Shown: in pieces, positions 1 through 7,552 of the stretch
How positions within the stretch are numbered: position 1 is the stretch's first letter
How the letters are laid out: each line of letters begins with the position of its first letter
NCBI RefSeq assembly: GCF_027571385.1
Contig: NZ_CP085636.1
Coordinates: forward strand, 2,852,001-2,916,000
DNA from: Shewanella sp. MTB7
GTDB taxonomy: Bacteria; Pseudomonadota; Gammaproteobacteria; Enterobacterales; Shewanellaceae
Reading direction: 5' to 3'
Length of the DNA: 64,000 nucleotides
Notes under the pieces: generated by a model
The model's database searches: none
Told to the model about the DNA's origin: nothing
Seen by the model: only the letters and a program-made list of their open reading frames with translations
Made by a program: the position numbers and the translations under genes

Positions 1-2
1 TG

Positions 3-503
3 AAGTTCTACATTAATTATTCTGAATTTAACAATTGCTTCCCGTCGGGGACGTTGATCACCATGGCGGATGGCAGACTTGTACCTATAGAAACCATCAA
101 GCTTGGCGATAGGCTCGCAGCTCCTTACATCGAAGGCATGCTCGATGAATCACTTGAGCATTGGGAGGCGTTTACTTCAAAGCACGTTTTCACTGAAATG
201 CGTCAGGCGGACGTGGTTCGAATCGAACCGAGCGCAGGGTTTATTTTAGACTTCAATGATGGTTTATTGGCTGCTACCCGTGAGCATCCTTGGTGGGTAC
301 AGCGTGATGACGTTTGGCGTTGGTTAAAAGTTCGAGAGATTCAAGTCGGCGATAAACTGTATCGTCCATTGGATAAAGCGGTTATTGAGATCGTTAGTAT
401 TGCGTCTGTTGAGAATGTGTCTATGAACTACTCACTTGATGTTGAAGACATTGATACCTATTTGGCTAACGGTTTTATTGTTCACAACAAAGACATTCCT
501 TAA
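3..503 (+). CDS. Phage protein with C-terminal Hint (intein-like) domain, 5' partial
   Basis: The frame is open to the left edge of the window, so this is the C-terminal end of a longer protein. A methionine-initiated reading from base 54 would cut the domain in half. The Hint fold is visible as Cys (codon 36-38) followed by FPSGTLITMADG, a TREHP motif (the TxxH of splicing block B) near the middle, and the terminal block ending FIVHN (Asn codon 486-488). Cys to Asn is 151 residues, the size of a mini-intein without endonuclease. Only KDIP follows the Asn, so there is no C-extein and no Cys/Ser/Thr at +1. This fits the bacterial intein-like domains found at the ends of phage structural proteins, which cleave rather than splice. 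The upstream protein is out of view; a tail or structural role is inferred from the downstream genes. Confidence 0.8.
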   Translation, partial: KFYINYSEFNNCFPSGTLITMADGRLVPIETIKLGDRLAAPYIEGMLDESLEHWEAFTSKHVFTEMRQADVVRIEPSAGFILDFNDGLLAATREHPWWVQRDDVWRWLKVREIQVGDKLYRPLDKAVIEIVSIASVENVSMNYSLDVEDIDTYLANGFIVHNKDIP

Positions 504-520
504 CCGCATTCAGAGGTTTT

Positions 521-2128
521 ATGTCATCTATTTATATCAATTCCTTTTCAGGTGAAATGCCAAGGATCGATGCTCGGCATTTACCTAACGAAAGTGCTCA
601 AATTGCCAAAGGATGTCATTTCTATCAAGGCAATTTATCTCCCCTTAAACTTCCGAAATTAACCGGTGATCATGTCAGTTCCAATACCAAAACTCTTTTT
701 AAGTATTTAAACCAACATTGGTTTAGCTGGGATCAACATGTCGATGCGATCAACAGTCCTGTAGCAAATGACCCATGGCAACGTGTTTACTTCAGTGGTG
801 ATGGCTACCCTAAAGTGACCAATAATGGCGTGTTCAGTGGTGCGAATATGCCAGCAGTTGCTTATCGATTGGGCGTGCAGGCACCAGAAATCCCGATAAT
901 TGGTGTTGTTACCGAAGATGCCACTGATGAGGTTGACCTGAACGATGATGAAAGTCGTTATTACACACATACCTTTGTTACTGAGCAGGGAGAAGAAGGT
1001 TCCCCAGGAGAAGCCTCGAGCAAAATTGAAATCTCATTTCCTGACGAGGTTGGTACGTTAGTGACCCTTGCGTTATCACCACCAAACGTCAACGCTTCAA
1101 ATATTACCCACAGACGTATCTACCGCACTGCAACTGGCGGCGGTATTGCTGATTACCTCTTGGTTGCCGAAGTGCCGATTAGTGATGCGGTCTTTGTTGA
1201 TGACATCACCGGAGATCGGCTTGGTGCACCGTTGGAAACTTATGATTATGAGATGCCAGATCAGAACATGGTAGGGTTGACTGCAATGGCCAATGGTATT
1301 TTTGCTGGCTTTATGGGAAATACCGTTTGTTTCAGTAAGGCGTATTTACCTTATGCATGGCCGAGTGATTACCAGATGACAACTGAGCACGATATTGTTG
1401 CCATTGTGGCGATGGGGAATTCCTTAGCGGTATTGACTGAGGGCTATCCTTGGATATTCTCAGGTGTGACGCCAGAGTCCATGACGGACCAAAAGTTAGA
1501 ATCGAATCAAGCTTGTGTGAGTGCGCGTTCTGCCGTGATAGTAAATGGAACATTGATATATGCTAGTCCTGACGGATTAGTTGCACTGACAGGCAGTGGT
1601 GCTGTGCCATTGACTTCAAAGGTTATAACGAAGGAGCAATGGCAAGCATACCAGCCAGAAACCATCGAAGCCTATTTTCAGGAGGGACGTTATCTAGCCT
1701 TTTATGGCTCGCTTTTGGATAAAGCGCTAATTTTTGATCCTGCGAGTGGCGATTTTCGACATTTCGATGTGACTGTCAGTTGTGGTTTTAATAGCTTGAT
1801 CGATGATGTCTTGTATATTTGCCAAGGTGGGGTTATTAGCCGTTGGGAAGATGATGATGGCTGCATGGAATATACTTGGCGGTCAAAAGAATACCGAGCC
1901 TCAGATATAAGCTATTCCTGTGCCAGAGTCACAGGAAATGCCCTTGAACAGTCAGGTATTAAGATTTTTGCAGATAACAACGAACTATTGCACTTTTTAC
2001 CGGGGGACATACCCAATCACGCATTTAGGTTACCTAGTGTACGGGGTAACCGGTGGGAATTTGAGTTGTACGGTTCCGGTGAAGTTCATTCGGTCTCTAT
2101 TGCTGTATCCATGCAGGAGATCAGATGA
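521..2128 (+). CDS. Phage structural protein, uncharacterised (535 aa)
   Basis: I do not recognise a named family with certainty. The start ATG has an AGAGG ribosome site at 512-516. There is no signal peptide or membrane segment; the composition (many short beta-type stretches, few Lys, many Gly/Asn/Asp) suits a virion structural protein. The N-terminal motif PRIDARHLPNESAQIAKGC is a type seen at the start of uncharacterised proteins in podovirus-like prophages. It lies between the Hint-domain gene and a tail/fibre-like gene, and its stop overlaps the next start (ATGA at 2125-2128), indicating translational coupling. A head-tail joining or tail role is inference. Confidence 0.75.
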   Translation: MSSIYINSFSGEMPRIDARHLPNESAQIAKGCHFYQGNLSPLKLPKLTGDHVSSNTKTLFKYLNQHWFSWDQHVDAINSPVANDPWQRVYFSGDGYPKVTNNGVFSGANMPAVAYRLGVQAPEIPIIGVVTEDATDEVDLNDDESRYYTHTFVTEQGEEGSPGEASSKIEISFPDEVGTLVTLALSPPNVNASNITHRRIYRTATGGGIADYLLVAEVPISDAVFVDDITGDRLGAPLETYDYEMPDQNMVGLTAMANGIFAGFMGNTVCFSKAYLPYAWPSDYQMTTEHDIVAIVAMGNSLAVLTEGYPWIFSGVTPESMTDQKLESNQACVSARSAVIVNGTLIYASPDGLVALTGSGAVPLTSKVITKEQWQAYQPETIEAYFQEGRYLAFYGSLLDKALIFDPASGDFRHFDVTVSCGFNSLIDDVLYICQGGVISRWEDDDGCMEYTWRSKEYRASDISYSCARVTGNALEQSGIKIFADNNELLHFLPGDIPNHAFRLPSVRGNRWEFELYGSGEVHSVSIAVSMQEIR

Positions 2129-4599
2129 CGAAGCCTAAGAAGAGTGTGTTTGCGGGGATCCCCAGAACCCAAAAGCGTGACATAGCCAGAGATGCGTTAA
2201 CTGAAAATGTTGAAGTCCTCACAGGCCAGAGAGGTGAAAATAGAGCGTTATTGATGAGCGACCTTATCAATTTCGATGACATGAAGCGTCGCGCATTAAT
2301 CAATTCAGTCAACGGTCGTAATACCGGTGGTTTACCTATCGTCAATCCTGGGGCCATTGAACGTCCCCATGCGCCTGTCAATCTTAATGGTACCGGCGGA
2401 TTTACTTTTATCGCCCTCACTTGGGATCATCCTACTTACCGAGGTCATGCCTACGCAGAAATTTATCGTAGTGATGCTGATTCATTTGCCGATTCCGTTA
2501 AGATTGCAAGTGAGGTTACGGACATTTTCAGCGATAGCGTTGATATGGGCGCTAAGTACTATTACTGGGTTAGGTTCGTTAACCAGGTCAATATGAAAGG
2601 TCCTACACAGGGCGCTGCTGGTCTATATGTCGAAACGCAAGAATCGGCCGAGATGATCTTAGACCAAATTGGCGGTTTGATTGAGAGAAGTCATCTTGGG
2701 TCATTTCTAAGTGAAGACATATCAAACTCCTTCGATGGCCTTGAGCAGTTGGCAGAAAACTTATTGGAAGAAGCGGTCAGTAATGATGAAAATGCAGACA
2801 TTAGCCGGCGTAACCACGTTGTTGTTTTTGAGAAGCAGAAGACCGTGATCACTGAGCAGAGCGCCATTGCTCAGCAGCAGCTATTAATGAGTACAGAAAT
2901 TGATGATTTATCTGCAAATTTAACAACGAACTACCTCACAAGAGTAGATACCAATAGCGCCATTTCGCAGGCAACGATTACTCTAAAGTCCAATATTGAA
3001 GATGAAGATGGCAGTTCACTAGGGGCTAGATTAGCCAATGATTATCGGACGAAAACAGAGACGGATAGTGCAATTTCACAGGCAACGATTGCCCTCAAGG
3101 CCACTATAGAAGATGAGGACGGTAGCTCATTAGGCGCTAGGTTGGTGAATGACTATCGCACTCAAGCAAATACCGATGTCGCCATCTCGCAGGCTATCAC
3201 TGTCTTAAAGGGGCACATAGAAGATGAAAGTGGGAGTTCAATTGGTGCATTGCTGGTCAATTCATACCTTACTCAAGCCGAAACGGCAGGGGCTATTTCG
3301 CAAGCGACGAGTCTCCTTAAAGCCACTATAGAAGATGAAGATGGCAGTTCGCTAGGCGCGATATTAGCCAATGATTACCGTACTCAAGTAGATACTGATG
3401 AAACTATTTCACAGGCAACTACTACCCTCAGGGCCACTATAGAAGATGGAAGTGGAAGCTCGGTGGGCGCAGCACTGCAAACCCTCAGTGAAACGGTGGT
3501 CTCCAATAATAATGGGGTGTGGGCCTTATGGGGTGTTAAAACTACGGTCGCTGGATTAACGTCCTCAATAGGTTTGGTCAATGACGGTGTGGATCCAATA
3601 TTTGCGGTTAAAGGGGCAAAGTTTGCTATTATCACTTCTCAGGACCCCAATAATTTCACGCCAGTATTTGCAGTGGTAAATGGTAAAACCGTGATGAAAA
3701 CGGCGTTGATTGATGAGGCACATATTCAGAGCCTAGTGACGGATGATCTGCTGTCAAACCGAGTGTTTGTTGGCTCGCAATTAACATCCCCTTCGATTAA
3801 CTACAATCCCACTACTGGTGCCAGAAGTAATAATTTCTCTATCGATCCAAATGGCAATATGCGTGCTAAAAGCGCGGTATTAGAGTCCGTGACGATAAAA
3901 GACAATTTGGGCAATGTTGTTATGTCATCGACGGGCGCAATAGCCTCGTCGCAAGTGACAGGTTTGGGGGCATTAGCGACGCTAAATAACTTAGGCTATA
4001 GCGCATTGACAGGAAAACCGACACTGGGAAGCCTGGCAGCAAAAAACAGTATTACGCTAGCTTCTGTGACTGATTCAGGCGTATTTGCTGGGCTGGATAA
4101 AATTCTATCAACCAATGTCACCACCTATATCGCCTCTGGTGCCATCGGTACCGCTCAGATAGATCAGGCCTGGATAGCCGAGCTCTTTGGAAACAACGCG
4201 ACTTTTTCCGGCACTGTATTCGCTAACAGAATTGAAGGTGATTTGGTTGATGGTGATACGGTTGTTGTCAGTGCAACAGATGTTCAACCAGATTTTCAAA
4301 CGATAGAAACCATCAATGTGAGGCCTAATCCTCATTATCCGCAATGGTTGTCAGTCGGCGAACTCTATACTAGCCCTACATATTCAGAAGGTATTGCCGC
4401 TGTATTTACTCGATTAAAACTCAATTCTCAAGTTGGGAAGGCGATTGTTATTCCTGCAGGTTCAAGCTTTGTTTCAGTTGCTGTTCAGGCAAAGTCTATC
4501 ACGCTAAAAGCGCAAGCTGATTCGACGTTAAGTGCTGACATTCCCAGTCAACCTTTAGTGCTGCAGATGTACCGTAAAGGTTCAGGCTTTATTACGTAG
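2125..4599 (+). CDS. Phage tail tip/fibre-like protein with FN3-like domain and 37-aa repeats (824 aa)
   Basis: Residues about 80-172 look like a fibronectin type III domain (HAPVNLNGTGGF, ALTWDHPTY, YYYWVRFVNQ). Residues 270-454 are five 37-residue repeats (separate entry). Residues about 460-560 resemble the central/C-terminal part of lambda J-type host specificity proteins (VWALWGVKTTVAGLTSSIGLV ... TALIDEAHIQSLV), the DUF1983 type. The C-terminal third is Ala/Thr/Ser/Gly rich with short repeats, like fibre shafts. FN3 domains followed by DUF1983 are typical of tail tip attachment proteins. The ATG overlaps the upstream stop by four bases. The role in host contact is inferred from this domain order. 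Confidence 0.75.
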   Translation: MTKPKKSVFAGIPRTQKRDIARDALTENVEVLTGQRGENRALLMSDLINFDDMKRRALINSVNGRNTGGLPIVNPGAIERPHAPVNLNGTGGFTFIALTWDHPTYRGHAYAEIYRSDADSFADSVKIASEVTDIFSDSVDMGAKYYYWVRFVNQVNMKGPTQGAAGLYVETQESAEMILDQIGGLIERSHLGSFLSEDISNSFDGLEQLAENLLEEAVSNDENADISRRNHVVVFEKQKTVITEQSAIAQQQLLMSTEIDDLSANLTTNYLTRVDTNSAISQATITLKSNIEDEDGSSLGARLANDYRTKTETDSAISQATIALKATIEDEDGSSLGARLVNDYRTQANTDVAISQAITVLKGHIEDESGSSIGALLVNSYLTQAETAGAISQATSLLKATIEDEDGSSLGAILANDYRTQVDTDETISQATTTLRATIEDGSGSSVGAALQTLSETVVSNNNGVWALWGVKTTVAGLTSSIGLVNDGVDPIFAVKGAKFAIITSQDPNNFTPVFAVVNGKTVMKTALIDEAHIQSLVTDDLLSNRVFVGSQLTSPSINYNPTTGARSNNFSIDPNGNMRAKSAVLESVTIKDNLGNVVMSSTGAIASSQVTGLGALATLNNLGYSALTGKPTLGSLAAKNSITLASVTDSGVFAGLDKILSTNVTTYIASGAIGTAQIDQAWIAELFGNNATFSGTVFANRIEGDLVDGDTVVVSATDVQPDFQTIETINVRPNPHYPQWLSVGELYTSPTYSEGIAAVFTRLKLNSQVGKAIVIPAGSSFVSVAVQAKSITLKAQADSTLSADIPSQPLVLQMYRKGSGFIT
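2932..3486 (+). repeat. Five tandem 111-bp (37-residue) coding repeats
   Basis: Units run 2932-3042, 3043-3153, 3154-3264, 3265-3375 and 3376-3486. Each encodes a variant of YxTxxxTDxAISQATxxLKA followed by TIEDEDGSSLGAxLxND. Acidic IEDEDGSS is almost invariant in units 1, 2 and 4 and drifts in 3 and 5. Frame and length are conserved exactly, so the array is under protein-level constraint, probably forming a stalk in the tail protein. Confidence 0.9.
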
Positions 4600-4632
4600 T
4601 CACACTCCCTATGAGGTAAATATTTTACCATT

Positions 4633-5043
4633 ATGGAAAACTTCACTTTAGTCAAAGGGGAGTGGTCACAGCATAAAGAACGACTTAAAGCATCCATCGA
4701 CCACATTGGCAAATCAGCTGATGACCCCAATTTATATGATTCCATCGATAAAGCCTGTTCTAACGAGCAGGCTTTTTTGTTTTTATCTCGCGATGGTTTT
4801 TTTGTGTTAAGACCACGATATCGTCGTGGATCCACCTTTGTCGAACTGAGTGTTGCCCATTGTCAGGGGGGCAACGGCATCATTCGTTATCAACCACACA
4901 TCATCACATTAGCGCGAAAAGGTAAGGCTAAGTTCATCGAATTTCTAACTGCGAGAAAGGGGTTAGATCGCGTCGCACCTAGGCATGGCTGGATCAAGCA
5001 TGGCTATCATCAACATCTCGCCATCTGGCGATACACCTTATAG
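4633..5043 (+). CDS. Phage protein, uncharacterised (136 aa)
   Basis: Not recognised as a named family. It is a compact, probably soluble alpha/beta protein with a helical N-terminus, a central FLFLSRDGFFVLRPRYRRGSTFVELSVAHCQGGNG stretch split over two strands, and a basic C-terminal half ending HGYHQHLAIWRYTL. It is preceded by a GGTAAA-TAT-TTTACC palindrome at 4616-4630; the GAGG at 4613-4616 is too far from the ATG unless this palindrome folds. A strong intrinsic-terminator-like hairpin lies inside the coding sequence (4750-4785). It sits co-directionally between the tail gene and the ejection-type genes. Confidence 0.65.
   Translation: MENFTLVKGEWSQHKERLKASIDHIGKSADDPNLYDSIDKACSNEQAFLFLSRDGFFVLRPRYRRGSTFVELSVAHCQGGNGIIRYQPHIITLARKGKAKFIEFLTARKGLDRVAPRHGWIKHGYHQHLAIWRYTL
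4750..4785 (+). terminator. Intrinsic-terminator-like hairpin inside a coding sequence
   Basis: AAAGCCTGTTC and GAGCAGGCTTT pair around a TAAC loop with one G-U pair, followed directly by TTTTTTG and TTTTT. All features of a rho-independent terminator are present, yet it lies about 40 codons into the 4633-5043 gene, where it encodes KACSNEQAFLFL. It may attenuate transcription into the downstream virion genes, or be fortuitous. Activity is inferred. Confidence 0.5.
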
Positions 5044-5054
5044 TAGAGGTCAAT

Positions 5055-5669
5055 ATGGGCAAGTCAGATACCGTTAAAGAGACTAAGTACGAAAAAGAGT
5101 TAGCTAAAGTCTATGGCGAGCAATGGAACTATTACAAAGAGAATATCGTCCCGGTTGAAAACACCGTAATAAATGATGCTAAGCGCAGTAATGACACGTC
5201 TGATTATCAAAACATCAGTGATGATTCTAACTTGGGTTATCAGCGGTCATTTGCTCAGGCCAGTGGCATGAGTGCTGATCGACTCGCTGCCAGTGGCGTG
5301 AATCCTAACTCGGGTAAGTTCAAGGGACAAATGAGCAACCTGTCCGATATGGAGGCTAGCGTATCGACTGATGCTAAGAGTCGCTCCCAGATAGCTGGCC
5401 AAGAACGTCATATCGATAAAATGAGTAACGTGATGGCCATGGGACAAGGTGAGGCACAAGAGGCCGTTGCCTCACTCAATGATATTGCCGTGAATTCTCA
5501 GCGTAAGGCATTTATGGATGCTGACCTATCTATGCAAAATAAAAATAACACTCTGGGAGCAATAGGTGCGATTGGTGGGGCTGCGGCAAGTTATGCCATG
5601 GCACCGACAACCAATACTGATTTCACATTGCCTGCTAATAATTCAAACCCAGATGAAAGGGGCGCATAA
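5055..5669 (+). CDS. Phage protein, possible ejection/internal virion protein (204 aa)
   Basis: Function not known to me. It is a soluble, helical, Ala/Ser/Asn-rich protein (about residues 1-165) with a short Gly/Ala hydrophobic stretch near 168-182 (GAIGAIGGAAASYAM). The motif EQWNYYKENIVPVENTVI near residue 22 recurs in the next gene as QQWSDYSTRYLPMQNSLL, so the two are probably paralogues. A GAGG site lies just upstream of the ATG and the next gene starts at the base after its stop. Position directly before the giant polyvalent protein suggests it is packaged or ejected with the DNA; this is inference. Confidence 0.7.
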   Translation: MGKSDTVKETKYEKELAKVYGEQWNYYKENIVPVENTVINDAKRSNDTSDYQNISDDSNLGYQRSFAQASGMSADRLAASGVNPNSGKFKGQMSNLSDMEASVSTDAKSRSQIAGQERHIDKMSNVMAMGQGEAQEAVASLNDIAVNSQRKAFMDADLSMQNKNNTLGAIGAIGGAAASYAMAPTTNTDFTLPANNSNPDERGA

Positions 5670-6113
5670 ATGAGAGACTTTAGTGAAATTGAAGGTATCG
5701 AAGAGGATAACAATAACAGCTTACCTACGAAAAACTACCAAAACACCCTAGCGGATCTAACTCGTCAACAGTGGAGTGATTACAGCACCCGCTATTTGCC
5801 CATGCAAAACTCCCTGCTTGCCATGGCGTCAAACGATACTCTGTTAACTGAACAATTGGACCGTAATAAAACCAATCTCGATAATTCCTTTTCGCTTGCA
5901 AAACAAAATGAGTCCATGCGGTTAGGGCGTTATGGTTTAGATGCAGATAATTCCACTCAATCAGAGACAAATAATTCACTTCTTAAGGGGCTGACCATGG
6001 CCTCAATCAACAACGAAACTCGAAGTGCTGTTGACGAGTTACAACAGAAAATCGTGACAGGTCAAGGCGGCGCACCGAAATCACTGGCAGACATAGGAGC
6101 AAAAGGCAGATGA
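5670..6113 (+). CDS. Phage protein, paralogue of upstream gene (147 aa)
   Basis: The protein is predicted to be largely helical, Asn/Ser/Leu rich, with no membrane segment. Residues about 29-48 carry the same xQWxxYxxxxxPxxNxxL pattern as the preceding protein, and both are followed by a helical region. ATG follows the previous stop without a gap, and the stop overlaps the next ATG (ATGA at 6110-6113), so expression is likely coupled. No named family recognised; likely a minor virion or ejection component from context. Confidence 0.65.
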   Translation: MRDFSEIEGIEEDNNNSLPTKNYQNTLADLTRQQWSDYSTRYLPMQNSLLAMASNDTLLTEQLDRNKTNLDNSFSLAKQNESMRLGRYGLDADNSTQSETNNSLLKGLTMASINNETRSAVDELQQKIVTGQGGAPKSLADIGAKGR

Positions 6114-6346
6114 GTTACAGCATTATGAACATGGGTAACAGCACTAAGTCTCAGGCTCAAAATTCGCTTAAAACTTTGGCTGATATGGAAAGTAAACGGG
6201 ATACTCAAAATACGCAGATAAAGCAAACTAAGAAGAATGCCCAGATGAGTGGGGCGGCTAGTGGCGCCATGATGGGAACCATGATTATGCCTGGTTGGGG
6301 GACAGCCATCGGTGCGGCGGTTGGTTTTCTTGCTGGTTCACTTTAG
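6110..6346 (+). CDS. Small phage protein with hydrophobic Gly-rich C-terminus (78 aa)
   Basis: The N-terminal half is polar and probably coiled (NSLKTLADMESKRDTQNTQIKQTKKN). The C-terminal 35 residues are Gly/Ala/Met rich and hydrophobic (GAASGAMMGTMIMPGWG and GTAIGAAVGFLAGSL), able to form one or two membrane-inserting helices. Such a small amphipathic protein among ejection-type genes could help form the DNA channel across the envelope; that is inference. The start overlaps the preceding stop by four bases. Confidence 0.65.
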   Translation: MSYSIMNMGNSTKSQAQNSLKTLADMESKRDTQNTQIKQTKKNAQMSGAASGAMMGTMIMPGWGTAIGAAVGFLAGSL

Positions 6347-6355
6347 GAGAAGGTT

Positions 6356-7552
6356 ATGGGTTCAGCATTAGTAGATGGGGCCATGAGCGGCTTTAATATG
6401 ATGGAGCGTCATCAGCAGCGTAAACATAATAATGAACGATTGGCGATGCTCGATGAACGAAATGAGCAAAGGTATCAAGATAGCCAGGGGAGACTAAGTG
6501 ATTTAGATGAACGCGATAATGAACGCTATCAAAATACAGTTGATTATCGAAATCAAACGGCAGCTGAAACCAAGACACATAGAAACTGGCAGATTAGTGC
6601 TCGTGAGAATTCGCAGCAATGGGCTAAAGATCAGAAGATGATGGGTGTAGGTTGGGATTATTTTCGTGCCAACGGCCAAGTAGCACCTGAGCATAAAGAG
6701 ATGTTTAGTCGAAATCCAGGTTATGACCCTCGTACTTTCGTTAACCCCGAAGCTCGGCAAAAAGTTAAGTTGTTGGGCAAGAAGTTGGAGTCAGTGTTAA
6801 CTAGCGGCCAGATGGCAAAAGTGAATGAGCCAGAGACTATAAAGTTATTCGATCAGGTATTTAAGGACAAGTTCTCATCTTCGGTTGGTCAGTTCGATCA
6901 TGTGATTGGCGCATCGATTGAAGATGTCAGTTTCGCAGGTTTCGTACCGACGAAGAAAGACGGTAGCGTGTCATTCGCTCTTAAGGTGCAATATGACAAT
7001 GGTAAGAGCGAAATTAAACCTATGACTCAAGGTCGCTCTACTGACAAAGATGATCCCGTTCTGCAGATGAAGCCGGATGAGCTGATCGCAACGATAAGAA
7101 GCAAGATGATGATGGCCGATATGATAGAACGGCCAGAGTATTGGGACCAAATGGGTCAATCGATTAGTGGTCGTAGGCAAAGTGTTCAGAGTCAAAGTCA
7201 GAAACAACAAAGTAAGATCGAAGCTAACTACCGTAAAGAGCAAGCCATGATCGCCCGTGATAAAACCAATGCTATTGCCAAGATAGAAAGTGATTCGGGC
7301 ATGATGGAAGAAGATCGCTTAGATGCCATCAAGAGGGTTCAAGCTACATATGAACAGCGGTCGCAGGATCTTGATCAATCCTTTGGTATCGAGAGTCCAG
7401 AAGGCGGAGGCGGAAGCGAGTTTCAAAGCGGTGTTGATGGTCTATCGGTTGACGATGTCGTTGAGAAGTTCATGCAAGCCAACGAAGGGATGACGAAAGA
7501 GCAAGCGATGAAAGTCGCCATGGACAGGGGACATATCACTAATGCCAAGTAA
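6356..7552 (+). CDS. Phage protein with long coiled-coil segments (398 aa)
   Basis: The start follows a GGAGAAGG ribosome site. Residues about 18-75 are strongly charged and helical with a repeated DERNEQRYQDSQ / DERDNERYQNT unit, typical of coiled coil. A mixed alpha/beta region spans about 100-240, and a second charged helical segment about 265-340 contains SQSQKQQSKIEANYRKEQ. The C-terminus has a Gly-rich linker (GGGGSEF) and a short helical domain. It overlaps the giant gene by 11 bp, so the two are probably translated together and packaged together. No named family recognised. Confidence 0.7.
   Translation: MGSALVDGAMSGFNMMERHQQRKHNNERLAMLDERNEQRYQDSQGRLSDLDERDNERYQNTVDYRNQTAAETKTHRNWQISARENSQQWAKDQKMMGVGWDYFRANGQVAPEHKEMFSRNPGYDPRTFVNPEARQKVKLLGKKLESVLTSGQMAKVNEPETIKLFDQVFKDKFSSSVGQFDHVIGASIEDVSFAGFVPTKKDGSVSFALKVQYDNGKSEIKPMTQGRSTDKDDPVLQMKPDELIATIRSKMMMADMIERPEYWDQMGQSISGRRQSVQSQSQKQQSKIEANYRKEQAMIARDKTNAIAKIESDSGMMEEDRLDAIKRVQATYEQRSQDLDQSFGIESPEGGGGSEFQSGVDGLSVDDVVEKFMQANEGMTKEQAMKVAMDRGHITNAK

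Noticed and set aside
2932..3486. CRISPR-like array
   Set aside because: The 111-bp periodic repeats are in frame inside a tail gene with no unique spacers; they are protein repeats.
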